Below are positions 31,313 through 40,427 of a stretch of DNA of 64,000 bases, in pieces. This DNA is from Actinoplanes cyaneus (GTDB taxonomy: Bacteria; Actinomycetota; Actinomycetes; Mycobacteriales; Micromonosporaceae): NCBI RefSeq assembly GCF_016862095.1, contig NZ_BOMH01000058.1, positions 123,324 through 187,323 of the forward strand. The letters are read 5' to 3'. Made by a program: the position numbers and the translations under genes. The notes beneath the pieces were generated by a model that saw nothing but the letters and a program-made list of their open reading frames with translations, had not been told where the DNA came from and did not search any database. How positions within the stretch are numbered: the first letter of the stretch is position 1; every line of letters starts with the position of its first letter.

Positions 31313-32152
31313 ATGAGTGTGATCTCGGTACGCCCCGTGACGCTGCCCACCCCGGGCCGCGGCGACGACCTGCCGCTGCGGGTCACCGCCCCGCTGACCG
31401 GCGACAACCTGCCCGTCATCGTCTTCTCGCACGGCTTCGGCCAGTCGATGGACGGCTACGCGCCGCTCGTCGACCACTGGAGCGGGCAGGGGTTCGCGGT
31501 CGTCCAGCCGACGCACCTGGACTCGCGAGCGCTGAACGTCACCCCGGCCGACCCGCGCCACCCCGGCATCTGGCGTCACCGCGTCGACGACCTGGTCCAC
31601 GTCCTCGACCAGCTCGCCGTGATCGAGGCCGCCGTGCCCGGGCTGGCCGGACGCCTCGACCACGACACCATCGCCGTGGCCGGGCACTCCTGGGGCGCCC
31701 AGTCGGTGAGCATGCTGCTCGGCGCGCGGGTCGAGGGGGATCCGGCCGATCGCCGGGACCCGCGGGTCAAGGCCGGCGTCCTGCTGGCCCTGACCGGGAC
31801 CGGCGGCGCGAACCTCACCCCGTTCGCCGCCGAGCACTTCCCGTTCATGAACCCGGACTTCGCCGGGCTGACCACGCCGTCGCTGCTGGTCGCCGGCGAC
31901 AAGGACCAGTCCATGCTGAGCCCGGCCGGCCCGGAGTGGTTCACCGAGGCGTACGCGCTGAGTCCCGGCATCCGCACGCTGCTCACCGTGCACGGCGGCG
32001 AGCACTCGCTCGGCGGCATCACCGGTTACCTGAGCACGGAGACGACGGACGAGAGCCCGGAGCGGGTGGCCCTGATCCGGCGGGCCACGACGGCGTTCCT
32101 GCGCGGGGAGCCGGTCGACGCGGGGCCGCTCGGCAGCGTCGAGAACAAGTAG
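31313..32152 (+). CDS. Alpha/beta hydrolase, PAF-acetylhydrolase/chlorophyllase-like
   Basis: 279 residues from ATG 31313 behind GAAGGAGAA. It has the oxyanion segment IVFSHGFGQSMDGY, the nucleophile elbow AGHSWGAQS (Ser near residue 125), AGDKDQSM as the probable acid region and GGEHSLGG for the catalytic His. It has no signal peptide, so it acts in the cytoplasm on an ester or amide. Three CGGAAC/GTTCCG operators upstream imply tight control by a small-molecule-sensing repressor. Confidence 0.85.
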   Translation: MSVISVRPVTLPTPGRGDDLPLRVTAPLTGDNLPVIVFSHGFGQSMDGYAPLVDHWSGQGFAVVQPTHLDSRALNVTPADPRHPGIWRHRVDDLVHVLDQLAVIEAAVPGLAGRLDHDTIAVAGHSWGAQSVSMLLGARVEGDPADRRDPRVKAGVLLALTGTGGANLTPFAAEHFPFMNPDFAGLTTPSLLVAGDKDQSMLSPAGPEWFTEAYALSPGIRTLLTVHGGEHSLGGITGYLSTETTDESPERVALIRRATTAFLRGEPVDAGPLGSVENK

Positions 32153-32171
32153 CGCCGCGACCGGCCGCTCC

Positions 32172-32203
32172 GGTCAGACCCGTCGATCCGGATGGGTCTG
32201 ACC
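32172..32203. terminator. 10-bp hairpin between convergent genes
   Basis: GGTCAGACCC (32172-32181) pairs exactly with GGGTCTGACC (32194-32203). It overlaps the last codons of the WD40-like gene and follows the hydrolase stop by 19 bases. Confidence 0.7.
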
Positions 32204-33082
32204 CAGCGGCCGCAGTTCCACCTTCCCGTCGAGGGTGCCGATCGCCAGGGTCAGCTGGCCGTACCGGTGCAGCACGGTGGCGCAGCGGCCGGGCGCCGGA
32301 TCGCCGACCCGCTCGCCGGTCTCGGCGTCCCACCGTTGCACCGCCTGGTCGTGGCCGACGGTGATCAGCTCGGGGCGCCCGTTGACGGTCACCGCCTGCA
32401 GGGAGGCGACCGCATAGCTGTCGACCACGATCGGGGCGCCGACCGGCTCGCCGGTCACCGCGTCCCACCGGTGCAGGTCCGCGGTCGCCGCGGCGATCAG
32501 CACCCGGCCGTCCAACAGCTCGACCGAGGTGATCGCGCCGATCACCTCCTCGCCGCCGGCGTCCAGCCGGACGCCCGCCGGTGCGCCGGTGCGCGGGTTC
32601 CAGAGCGAGATCTTCCCGAACCTGTCGCCGGCGCAGACGATCGGGCCGTCGCCGCCCGGTGCGGTCAGCACGGCGATCGCGGTGACCTGGTCGGCGTGCC
32701 GGCCCAGCGGCTCGAGGCGGGCGCCGGTCCCGGCGTCCCAGCGCAGCAGGGGGAACGGCTCGCGCCCGGACCCGGCGAGCAGGGTGCCGGCCCACACGGC
32801 CATCGGGGCGGCGAGCGCGGCCCGGTCGGCCAGGTTCCCCGGCGCGCCGGTGCGTGGCTCGAACCAGGAGACGCCCTCGTCGGTGGTGACCACGATCAGC
32901 GGGTCACGCCAGCCGGTCGGGCAGACGATCAGGTCGTTGATCGTGCCGAACTTCTCCGGGACGGTGCTCAGCCGCTCGCCGGCCCGTGGATCCCAGACCT
33001 GGATCGCCGAACCGTCCCACGAGAGCAGCATGTCGGTGCCGTCCAGCGGCAGCGTCGCCAGACGCAGCGCATCGATGATCAC
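32174..33082 (-). CDS. WD40-like beta-propeller protein, about 302 aa
   Basis: The protein is a series of about seven WD40-type blades, seen as repeated pairs such as SWDGSAIQVWDPRAGERL, DRFGKISLWNPRTGAP, ADLHRWDAVTGEPVG and HDQAVQRWDAETGERVG, spaced 40-45 residues apart. WD40 propellers act as interaction platforms. The start is uncertain: no ATG exists before the first blade, and I use GTG 33082 with GGTGGGA upstream. No signal peptide is seen. The frame continues upstream but without WD40-like sequence. Confidence 0.75.
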   Translation of the reverse strand: MIIDALRLATLPLDGTDMLLSWDGSAIQVWDPRAGERLSTVPEKFGTINDLIVCPTGWRDPLIVVTTDEGVSWFEPRTGAPGNLADRAALAAPMAVWAGTLLAGSGREPFPLLRWDAGTGARLEPLGRHADQVTAIAVLTAPGGDGPIVCAGDRFGKISLWNPRTGAPAGVRLDAGGEEVIGAITSVELLDGRVLIAAATADLHRWDAVTGEPVGAPIVVDSYAVASLQAVTVNGRPELITVGHDQAVQRWDAETGERVGDPAPGRCATVLHRYGQLTLAIGTLDGKVELRPLGQTHPDRRV

Positions 33083-33208
33083 GACCGGATGATCCCACCG
33101 ATGGAGCGCAATGGGTTTTTCGACGCGCCCTGTCAGTACCGAGGGTTCATATTCGGCTCGGGTGCGAGAAGCATCGGGTGGGAGTCCACCCGACGATGGG
33201 AGAACACC

Positions 33209-34444
33209 ATGGGCAACAGAGCCGTTGTCTACCAGGGTCCCGGTCGCGTCGAGATCCGGAACGTCGACTATCCGGCGTACGAGGTGAAGGACGGCCCCGG
33301 CGTCAACAAGCTGAACGTCGGCCGGCGCACCCCGCACGGCGCCATCCTCAAGACCGTGACCAGCAACATCTGCGGCAGCGACCAGCACATGGTCCGCGGG
33401 CGCACCACCGCCCCGGAAGGCCTGGTGCTGGGTCACGAGATCACCGGCGAGGTGATCGACGTCGGGTCGGACGTCGAGTTCGTCAAGGTCGGCGACATCG
33501 TCTCGGTGCCGTTCAACATCTCCTGCGGGCGGTGCCGCAACTGCAAGGAGCGCAAGACCGGGGTGTGCCTGAACGTGAACCCGGACCGGCCCGGCTCGGC
33601 GTACGGGTACGTCGACATGGGCGGCTGGGTCGGCGGCCAGGCCGAGTACGTGATGGTTCCCTACGCCGACTGGAACCTGCTCCGCTTCCCGGACCGGGAG
33701 CAGGCGCTGGAGAAGATCCTCGACCTGACCATGCTCTCCGACATCTTCCCGACCGGATACCACGGCTGTGTCAGTGCCGGGGTCACCACCGGATCCACCG
33801 TCTACATCGCCGGCGCGGGACCGGTCGGGCTGGCCGCGGCCACCTCGGCGTTCCTGCTCGGCGCGGCCGTCGTGATCGTCGGCGACCTGAACGAGGAGCG
33901 GCTCGCGCAGGCCCGCAGCTTCGGGTGCGAGACGGTGAACGTGTCGCAGGGCGAGCCGGCCGAGCAGGTCCAGCAGATCCTCGGCCGGGCCGCGCCGGCG
34001 ATCGGCCAGCCGCTGGTCGACTGCGCGGTCGACGCGGTCGGATTCGAGGCGCGCGGCCACGGCCGGGACTCGGGAACCGAACAGCCGGCGACGGTCCTGA
34101 ACTCGCTGATGGACCTGACCCGGGCCGGCGGCGGGATCGGCATTCCCGGTCTCTACGTGACCGGCGACCCCGGCGGTGTCGACGAGTCCGCGAAGGTCGG
34201 CTCCCTGTCGCTGCGGCTCGGGCTGGGCTGGGCGAAGTCGCACTCGTTCGTGACCGGTCAGTGCCCGGTGATGAAGTACAACCACGGCCTGATGATGGCG
34301 ATCCTGCACGACCGGGTGCAGATCGCGAAGAACGTCAACGCGACGCCGATCCCGCTCGACGAGGCCCCGCGCGGCTACCAGGAGTTCGACCGGGGGGCGG
34401 CCCGCAAGTACGTCCTCGACCCGCACGGCATGGTCCGAGCCTGA
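33209..34444 (+). CDS. Zinc-dependent glutathione-independent formaldehyde dehydrogenase type
   Basis: 411 residues from ATG 33209 with GGGAG six bases upstream. The start MGNRAVVYQGPGRVEIRNVD is characteristic of the FdhA/formaldehyde dismutase branch of medium-chain dehydrogenases. Catalytic zinc ligands lie in NICGSDQH and GHEITGEV; the structural zinc cysteines are CGRCRNCKERKTGVC; NAD is bound by GAGPVGLAA near residue 196. It oxidises formaldehyde or a related aldehyde with NAD+, without glutathione or mycothiol. It stands alone, followed by a strong hairpin. Confidence 0.9.
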   Translation: MGNRAVVYQGPGRVEIRNVDYPAYEVKDGPGVNKLNVGRRTPHGAILKTVTSNICGSDQHMVRGRTTAPEGLVLGHEITGEVIDVGSDVEFVKVGDIVSVPFNISCGRCRNCKERKTGVCLNVNPDRPGSAYGYVDMGGWVGGQAEYVMVPYADWNLLRFPDREQALEKILDLTMLSDIFPTGYHGCVSAGVTTGSTVYIAGAGPVGLAAATSAFLLGAAVVIVGDLNEERLAQARSFGCETVNVSQGEPAEQVQQILGRAAPAIGQPLVDCAVDAVGFEARGHGRDSGTEQPATVLNSLMDLTRAGGGIGIPGLYVTGDPGGVDESAKVGSLSLRLGLGWAKSHSFVTGQCPVMKYNHGLMMAILHDRVQIAKNVNATPIPLDEAPRGYQEFDRGAARKYVLDPHGMVRA

Positions 34445-34449
34445 GAGGT

Positions 34450-34482
34450 GGGGCCCCGCGCGCTGCCCAGGGGCGGGGCCCC
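34450..34482. terminator. GGGGCCCCGC hairpin between convergent genes
   Basis: GGGGCCCCGC (34450-34459) pairs with GCGGGGCCCC (34473-34482), between the dehydrogenase and dioxygenase stops. Confidence 0.78.
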
Positions 34483-34487
34483 CGTTC

Positions 34488-35294
34488 TCACAGGTTGACG
34501 CTGATCGTCAGGTTCGCGGTGTATCCGGCCGTGACCGAGCCGGTGACCGTGGCCATCTCCCGGGCCGCCAGGTCGTCCCGGAACACCATGTCGGTGGCCA
34601 GGCTGATCCGGCTCAGGTTCGTCACGCTCGCCGAGTACCCGGTCGCGCTGGAGTAGACGGTCTGCGAGACGTTCTTGGGCAGCGCGATCTGCGACGTCTT
34701 GCGGATCGGCCCGGCCCCGCTCGTCGCGGCGGCCAGCGACGAGTACACCTCGAAGTGGATGTGCGGCCACCGGCCCGCATAGCAGCCCGGGTAGATGCTG
34801 GTGAACGTCACCACCCCGGACGAGTTGGTGACCTGGATGCCGCGCAGGTAGTTCTCACCGGTCACACCCGACGAGTAGAGCGAGTACCGTCCGGCCCGGT
34901 CGCAGTGCCAGGCGTAGACGGCCGCGCCGGGAACCAGGCCGCACGCCAGGTTCTGCACGGTCAGCGAGAACTGCAACGGCACCCCCGGCGCCGTGGTCGT
35001 CGAGGTCCCGAAGCTGGACCGGATGTCACTGCGCACGATGCCGGACAGTTTCCGCACGTCCGGCCCGTTCGACCCGTCCGCCGGGTACGGTCCGGCGGTC
35101 TCCGACTCGACCTCGGCCAGGCAGGCCGCCGCGGCGGCGTCCGCCGCTCCACCTCCGGCCAGCCCGCCGCCGATCACCGCGGCGGCGCCCGCCCCGCCGG
35201 CGACGGCCAGCATCCGCCGCCGCGACATCGTCGTCAGGTCGAACCGCAGCCCCTTGTCGTGCACCTCGCGTACGTAGGCGTCGTTGTCGTGCAT
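34488..35294 (-). CDS. Tat-exported intradiol ring-cleavage dioxygenase-like protein
   Basis: 268 residues from ATG 35294 behind GAGGAGAAGAG. Residues 22-60 form a twin-arginine signal (MSRRRMLAVAGGAGAAAVIG). The core has ESETAGPYPADG, GAAVYAWHCDRAGRYSLYS and GCYAGRWPHIHFEVY, which supply the two Tyr and two His iron ligands of protocatechuate/catechol dioxygenases. Secreted members are common in actinobacteria and may attack lignin-like aromatics; the true substrate is unknown. It stands alone between two hairpin regions. Confidence 0.88.
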   Translation of the reverse strand: MHDNDAYVREVHDKGLRFDLTTMSRRRMLAVAGGAGAAAVIGGGLAGGGAADAAAAACLAEVESETAGPYPADGSNGPDVRKLSGIVRSDIRSSFGTSTTTAPGVPLQFSLTVQNLACGLVPGAAVYAWHCDRAGRYSLYSSGVTGENYLRGIQVTNSSGVVTFTSIYPGCYAGRWPHIHFEVYSSLAAATSGAGPIRKTSQIALPKNVSQTVYSSATGYSASVTNLSRISLATDMVFRDDLAAREMATVTGSVTAGYTANLTISVNL

Positions 35295-35496
35295 CTCTTC
35301 TCCTCGGGAGTGGGGGATGTGAGGACGACCGAGAGCAAAACATCGAATTCTATGAATGACCTGTGGTTGATCTCCGTTTGCCGCTTCCCGCCCCATATCT
35401 CTTGGGTCATAGCGATGGGGTACGCCGTGAGCCGCGTCCCGTGACACTCACACGCGACCCGGACGCCACTCCCGGAAGCGACGCGCCCACGGCCTT

Positions 35497-35553
35497 CCGG
35501 CTGGTCCTCATGGTCGTTATGAGGGACGAATAACGACCATGAGGACCAGCCGG
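35497..35553. repeat. Dispersed palindrome, perfect 24-bp stem (copy A)
   Basis: Bases 35497-35520 pair without error with 35530-35553 across the 9-base loop GAGGGACGA. The stem begins CCGGCTGGTCCTCATGG. It is closely related to the palindromes at 53528 and 61141, with compensated base changes. It lies between two minus-strand genes, not at a convergent junction. Confidence 0.9.
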
Positions 35554-35608
35554 GCAGCGCGAGCCGCGGGCCGCAGCGCAGGGTCCCGGCCGCGCCGCGC
35601 GGTTCCAA

Positions 35609-35658
35609 CTGGTTGCCCGTGGTGGTTGTCCGGGACGCGGAACCACCACGAGAACCAG
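35609..35658. repeat. Related palindrome with TCCGGGACG loop
   Basis: CTGGTTGCCCGTGGTGGTT pairs with AACCACCACGAGAACCAG with one bulge; the loop is GTCCGGGACGCGG. It lies 55 bases from copy A. Stem ends match the 24-bp family, while the loop resembles the 62-bp repeats at 21700. Confidence 0.75.
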
Positions 35659-35665
35659 CCGGCGA

Positions 35666-38600
35666 TCAGGACATGGAGATGGCCAGCGCGTCGTCGCGGA
35701 CGTCCGGGTCGGGGTGGGTGCGAAGGGCCAGGACAAGGTCGCGCCAGCGGCCGGCCCAGCCGTAGCCGGCGCCGGCTCGGATCAGCCGGGTCGCGAAGAG
35801 CCCGGCGGCCAGGTCGCCGCGCCGGATCAGGCGCTCGATGAGGTCGTGCAGGAAGGCCGGCTCGGTGAGCGCCTGGTCGCCCCGCATGCGGGCGCCGATC
35901 AGGTCGGCGAGACGAACCGCGATCGCCGGCCGTCCGGTGCACTGGTCCGCGATCTCCGTCAAGTTGTCGAATCGCCCGAGCCGGACCAGGGCGGCCAGGG
36001 CCACCGCGCGGTACCCGGGCCGCACTACCAGGCCCCGCGCCGCGGTGACCAGGGGAGATCGGTCGGTGGCGGGCGGCCACGAGCCGCTCAGCACGCCGGC
36101 TCCGTCGACCAGGGTCTCGATCCGCCGGCGGGCCGGGAGGTCATCGCCGGGCCGGGGATCAGAATCGGTCACCGCAAGCAGCCGGGTCAGCGCCGGGCCC
36201 AGCGCGTGACCGCCGGTCGCGCGCAGCAGACCCGCGACCGCGATGGTGACCAGCCGCTCGTCGAGGTCGGTGAGACGGTCCACGACCAGGTCGGTGAGGT
36301 CGCCGGCCCACGGCGCCCAGGTGGCCAGCTGCCCGAGTGCGAGCGTGCGGACCTCCCGATCGTCGGCGCGGGCGGCGGCGACGATCAGGGCGGCGTAGCG
36401 GGAGCGGTGCGGGGCCGGGACGGCGTACGGTGACGTGCTCAGCACGGCCCGGCGTTCCTCGCGGCTGGCCGCGACCGCCCGATCCAGGACGGCCCAGCTC
36501 GCTTCGGCGTCGAGTCGCTGCCGGACGGCGCCGGTGATCGCGGCCCGGACGTCGCGGTGCTGGCCCACGGCCTGGTAAGCGTCGAGCAGCCGGTCCATCG
36601 TGCCGGCCGGGCCGTAGCGGGCCAGGATCCGCACGGCCTCCTTCCGGCTGGTGACCTTGACGGCGGCGGCCGGGTCGAGCAGCGCGGTGACCGGGGGCAC
36701 GAGCGTGCCGGGTGGGAGGAACTTCGCGGCGCGGGCGGCGGCGTACAAGGCGACCCGGGCCCGGTCGTCGCCGGCGTGGGCCAGCAGCACCGGCAGCGCC
36801 AGGCCGGGCTGCTCGGTCCGGACCAGCGCGCCCAGCGCGGCCTCGGCCAGCGGGACCTCGGGCGCGTCCACATACTTCAGCACCAGGGCGTGGCCGGTCG
36901 CGCCGAGCGGCGCGACCGACATCAACGCGGCGACCCGCGGCCCCGGGTCCGCGCCGGGATCGTCCAGCGTCCGTGCGTGCAGCGCGGCGAGGGCGGACAG
37001 CTGCCGGGGCAGCCACCGCTCCGGATGCCGGACCCACCGCGGCGCCCACACGGCGCGACGGTCGGCGAACCGGCCCACCGGGCGGCGGTACAGGACCTCG
37101 TCGAGCAGGTCGGTACGGCGGTCCGCGATCACGTCCCAGACCGGCCCGAGCAGCACCGCGGACGGATCGGCGGCGAGCACCGCGCCGACCCGCTCGTCCC
37201 GGGAGCGCGGATCCTGCAGCCAGCGGGTGATCGCCGCCTCGGCCACCCACGGCAGGGTGTCCGGGCCGGTCGCGCGGCCCAGCAGCTCCTGCAGTCCGGG
37301 CAGCCGCCAGGCCCGCTTGCCGAGCGCGGCGGCGAGCGCGAACAGCGGCGCGTACCGGCCGCGGTCCAGGTTGGCCTCGACCCACGGCCGGAGCCGGTCG
37401 AAGACCATCGTCTCCTGGCCGCGGCGCAGCACCCGGTCGAAGCGGTGCAGCGTCGGCACGGTCGCCGCGGTGCTGAGCAGGTCGATGGTGAGCAGCGCCC
37501 AGTCCCGCAACTCGGGCACGTCGACATGGTGCTGCAAGGTGGCGGCGGCCAGCCGGCTCAGCGCGCCGGTGGTGGCGGCCGAGGAGTCCCGGGCCTCGAG
37601 CGCGTCCGCGGTGACGGTGGTCAGCTCGGTCGCGGCCGGGGCGGTGAAGAGGCGGGACACGCCGGCCAGCGCGGTCAGGGCGGCCGAGCGGACCGGGTCC
37701 TGCTCGTTGCGCAGCCGGGTCAGCCGGGTGACCAGCGTGGCGACCACACGCGGGTCACGGGACCGGCCGGCCGCCTCGACCAGCCGGGTGTACGCCCGGG
37801 CCCGCTCACCGGCGTCCCCGGAGCGCAGCGCGGTCTCCTGCGACGCGGCCGCCTCCGGCCAGTCCAGGTAGGCGCTGAGGTCGAGCGTCCACGCCTCGTC
37901 CGCCCGGACCCGGTCGAGGCTCAGCAGCCGCCGCGCCTCCCGGGCCCGGTCCGCGGCCGGCAGCAGGTCCAGGACCTCGTACGCCGGGATGTGCCGCTCG
38001 GCGTCGACCTCGGCCAGCGACGCCCGGTATATCGCGGCGCGCCGGGCCGGCGGCAGCGCCCGCAGCAGCGGCGCGAGCGCGGCGAGCCGCCGGGCCAGCG
38101 GCGCCAGCTCGTCGTCGGGCAGCGTGCCCAGCCGGCGCAGCAGGCCGCTGGGCAGGGCGGCCGTCCGCAGCCAGTCGGCGCGCGCGGGCGCGGTCAGCAG
38201 GGCGGCGACCCGGGCCGGGAAGTGCTTGGCCAACGGCCCGTACGCCGTCAGCCGGCCGGGCAGGGTGCTCTCCGGCGCGTAGTGTTCCAGCAGGTCCAGG
38301 GCATGCTTGGGGTCGAGGGCGAGGACGGCCGGGGCGAGTTCCGACCACTGCCGGGCCCGGGCGTCCGGCGCGGCGGCGGCCAGGACGCCGGTCGCGTAGT
38401 CGGTGAACACTCGCGGGTGGCGCCGGGCGACAAGGACGAGGTTGGCCGCGTGCGCGAGGCCGGGCAGCAACGTCCGTACCGTCGAAGCGCCGCAGGCCGG
38501 CAGGATCGCGGCCGCCTCGTCGTCGCCGAAGCGCTCCCGAATCTTCCCGATCAGCGCGTCGGCCACCGCAGGGTCGGGCGCGGCCCGCAAAGTCCGGTGG

Positions 38601-38917
38601 ATGTGGCGCCGGTCGACGGCGGCCAGCTCGGCCACTGCGACGGTGAGCCGCCCGGCCCGCAGTGTCGCGGCGATCGCGATCGACCGCAGCGCCGGCAGCG
38701 GGTCGCCGGTCGCCGCATCGACCGCCACCGTGTCCCCGGCCGCCAGGGCCGCGAACAGCGCGAGGCGCCGCTCGTAGGCGTCGCCCGCGCTCAGCTCGGC
38801 GCAGACCTCGGCCCGGTCGGGCGCTGTCCGCGCCCACGCGGCGAGGTGGCGCATCCGCTTGCCGTACGGCAACGGGTCGAGCATGGCGAGCAGTTCGGCG
38901 GTGCGCATGGCGATCAT
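35666..38917 (-). CDS. Very large HEAT-like helical-repeat protein, 1,083 aa
   Basis: The protein is almost entirely short amphipathic helices rich in Ala, Leu, Arg and Asp, with repeated patterns such as DPRVVATLVTRLTRL and DREVRTLALGQLATWAPWAGDL that suggest HEAT or armadillo-type scaffolding. It has no signal peptide, membrane helix or catalytic motif. The start ATG 38917 lies four bases after the GGDEF gene stop; ATG 38908 is an alternative. The tight spacing suggests co-translation with the GGDEF gene. I do not recognise a specific family; similar large helical proteins are common in actinobacteria and have no known role. Confidence 0.75.
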   Translation of the reverse strand: MIAMRTAELLAMLDPLPYGKRMRHLAAWARTAPDRAEVCAELSAGDAYERRLALFAALAAGDTVAVDAATGDPLPALRSIAIAATLRAGRLTVAVAELAAVDRRHIHRTLRAAPDPAVADALIGKIRERFGDDEAAAILPACGASTVRTLLPGLAHAANLVLVARRHPRVFTDYATGVLAAAAPDARARQWSELAPAVLALDPKHALDLLEHYAPESTLPGRLTAYGPLAKHFPARVAALLTAPARADWLRTAALPSGLLRRLGTLPDDELAPLARRLAALAPLLRALPPARRAAIYRASLAEVDAERHIPAYEVLDLLPAADRAREARRLLSLDRVRADEAWTLDLSAYLDWPEAAASQETALRSGDAGERARAYTRLVEAAGRSRDPRVVATLVTRLTRLRNEQDPVRSAALTALAGVSRLFTAPAATELTTVTADALEARDSSAATTGALSRLAAATLQHHVDVPELRDWALLTIDLLSTAATVPTLHRFDRVLRRGQETMVFDRLRPWVEANLDRGRYAPLFALAAALGKRAWRLPGLQELLGRATGPDTLPWVAEAAITRWLQDPRSRDERVGAVLAADPSAVLLGPVWDVIADRRTDLLDEVLYRRPVGRFADRRAVWAPRWVRHPERWLPRQLSALAALHARTLDDPGADPGPRVAALMSVAPLGATGHALVLKYVDAPEVPLAEAALGALVRTEQPGLALPVLLAHAGDDRARVALYAAARAAKFLPPGTLVPPVTALLDPAAAVKVTSRKEAVRILARYGPAGTMDRLLDAYQAVGQHRDVRAAITGAVRQRLDAEASWAVLDRAVAASREERRAVLSTSPYAVPAPHRSRYAALIVAAARADDREVRTLALGQLATWAPWAGDLTDLVVDRLTDLDERLVTIAVAGLLRATGGHALGPALTRLLAVTDSDPRPGDDLPARRRIETLVDGAGVLSGSWPPATDRSPLVTAARGLVVRPGYRAVALAALVRLGRFDNLTEIADQCTGRPAIAVRLADLIGARMRGDQALTEPAFLHDLIERLIRRGDLAAGLFATRLIRAGAGYGWAGRWRDLVLALRTHPDPDVRDDALAISMS

Positions 38918-38921
38918 CGGA

Positions 38922-40385
38922 TCACACGGCGAGGCCGGTGGTCACCACGTTATTGGCGCCGCTGCGTTTCGCCTCGTACATGGCGATGTCGGCGTCCCGG
39001 ACCATCTGGCCGACCCCGCGCCGGCCGGGCCGGGCCGAGGTCACGCCGATGCTGGCACCGATCACGGCGATCTCGCCGCCCAGCTCGAACGCGGCCCGGA
39101 ACGCGGCCAGCACCCGGTCGGCCAGGAGCCGTGGGTCGTCCGTGGTCAGCACGGCGAACTCGTCGCCGCCGACCCGGGCCACCAGGTCACCCGGGCCGGC
39201 CGCCGCGGTCAGCCGGCGGGCCACCTCGATCAGCACCTGGTCGCCGCTGTGATGGCCGTACGTGTCGTTCACCGGCTTGAACCCGTCCAGGTCGATGAGC
39301 AGCAGCGATACCGTGCCGGGCGCACCCGGCAGCAGCGCTTGCCCGGCGCACTCCTCGAACCGCGGCCGGTTGGCGAGCCCGGTGAGGGCGTCGTGCTCGG
39401 CGCGGAACCGCAGGTCGTCGACGAGCTCGGAGAGCTGCCGGGTGAGCCGCCGGTTGTCGCCGAGAATGATCATCTGCCGGGACACGATCAGCGCGGTCAT
39501 CGTCAGGCTCAGCATCGCCAGCACCCGGTCGAGCTGTTGGTGGGTGGCCTGCATGGCAACGCCGGTGACGAAGGCGAGCGCGAACGGGACGTACGGCAGG
39601 TACTCCCGCGGCCGCCCGCCGTCGCTGACCCGGGTCACCCCGTGCAGCTCGGCCCGGCCGGGCGCACCGACCGCGAACGTCAGCCACGCCACCAGCCACA
39701 GCAGGTCGGGCAGGGCTCCGAAGCGGTAGGTCCCGGCGACGGCCTCGCAGGCGTAGAGGCTGTCGGCCGCGAACTGCACGACGATGCCGACCGCGGCGAT
39801 CTCCAGCGGCGCGCGCAGCGTCGAGCCGGCGTCCGCGAGCAGCAGCAGAACCAGGCTGAGGATCACCACGTCGGCCGTCGCGTAGGCGACCGTGCCCAGG
39901 TCGGTCGCGCCGGATCGCAGTTGCGGCCCGAGGATCAGCGCCCAGACGACGAAGAACAGCGACGTCCCGATCATCAGGGCGTCGAAGAGCGTGCGCAGGC
40001 TCGCCGAGGGCCGCCCGACCAGCATCACGGCGGCGAGCGGGGTGGCCACGATGGTGATCGCGAACGCGACGTCGGCGGCGTCGCTGATCGGCGCCGTGCC
40101 GGTCCGCCACCCGTCGGCGAGCCAGAACAGCTCGCCGACGGCCCAGCCGCACCCGGACAGGCTCCACAGGAACAGCCCGGCCCGGACCCGGCCGCGGGCC
40201 CGGAGCGCGGAGCGCGCCCAGAGCACGGTCACCAGCGCGCCGACACCGGTCAGGCAGAGCTGGCTGAACCGCCCGGCGACCACCGGCGGGATCGGCAGGA
40301 CGTGCACGACCAGCAGGTAGAGGGCGATGAAGCCGATGGCGGCCACGCCCGCCGCCCGTCGCCTCTGCACCATGCCGGCAACCAT
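38922..40385 (-). CDS. Membrane-bound GGDEF diguanylate cyclase
   Basis: 487 residues. About nine membrane helices form the N-terminal 320 residues, then a short coiled region (ILGDNRRLTRQLSELVDDL) and a GGDEF domain: HDALTGLANR, LLLIDLDGFKPVNDTYGH, and the intact active site RVGGDEFAVL near residue 418. The RxxD inhibitory site is replaced by GPGD, so product inhibition is probably lost. It makes cyclic di-GMP, which often controls exopolysaccharide. It lies downstream of the polysaccharide operon on the same strand, 42 bases after the monooxygenase stop, and may be the tail of that transcript. Confidence 0.9.
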   Translation of the reverse strand: MVAGMVQRRRAAGVAAIGFIALYLLVVHVLPIPPVVAGRFSQLCLTGVGALVTVLWARSALRARGRVRAGLFLWSLSGCGWAVGELFWLADGWRTGTAPISDAADVAFAITIVATPLAAVMLVGRPSASLRTLFDALMIGTSLFFVVWALILGPQLRSGATDLGTVAYATADVVILSLVLLLLADAGSTLRAPLEIAAVGIVVQFAADSLYACEAVAGTYRFGALPDLLWLVAWLTFAVGAPGRAELHGVTRVSDGGRPREYLPYVPFALAFVTGVAMQATHQQLDRVLAMLSLTMTALIVSRQMIILGDNRRLTRQLSELVDDLRFRAEHDALTGLANRPRFEECAGQALLPGAPGTVSLLLIDLDGFKPVNDTYGHHSGDQVLIEVARRLTAAAGPGDLVARVGGDEFAVLTTDDPRLLADRVLAAFRAAFELGGEIAVIGASIGVTSARPGRRGVGQMVRDADIAMYEAKRSGANNVVTTGLAV

Positions 40386-40427
40386 CGGGCCGGCCGGCGC
40401 GGACTTGAGGAAAGCGGACTTGAGGAA

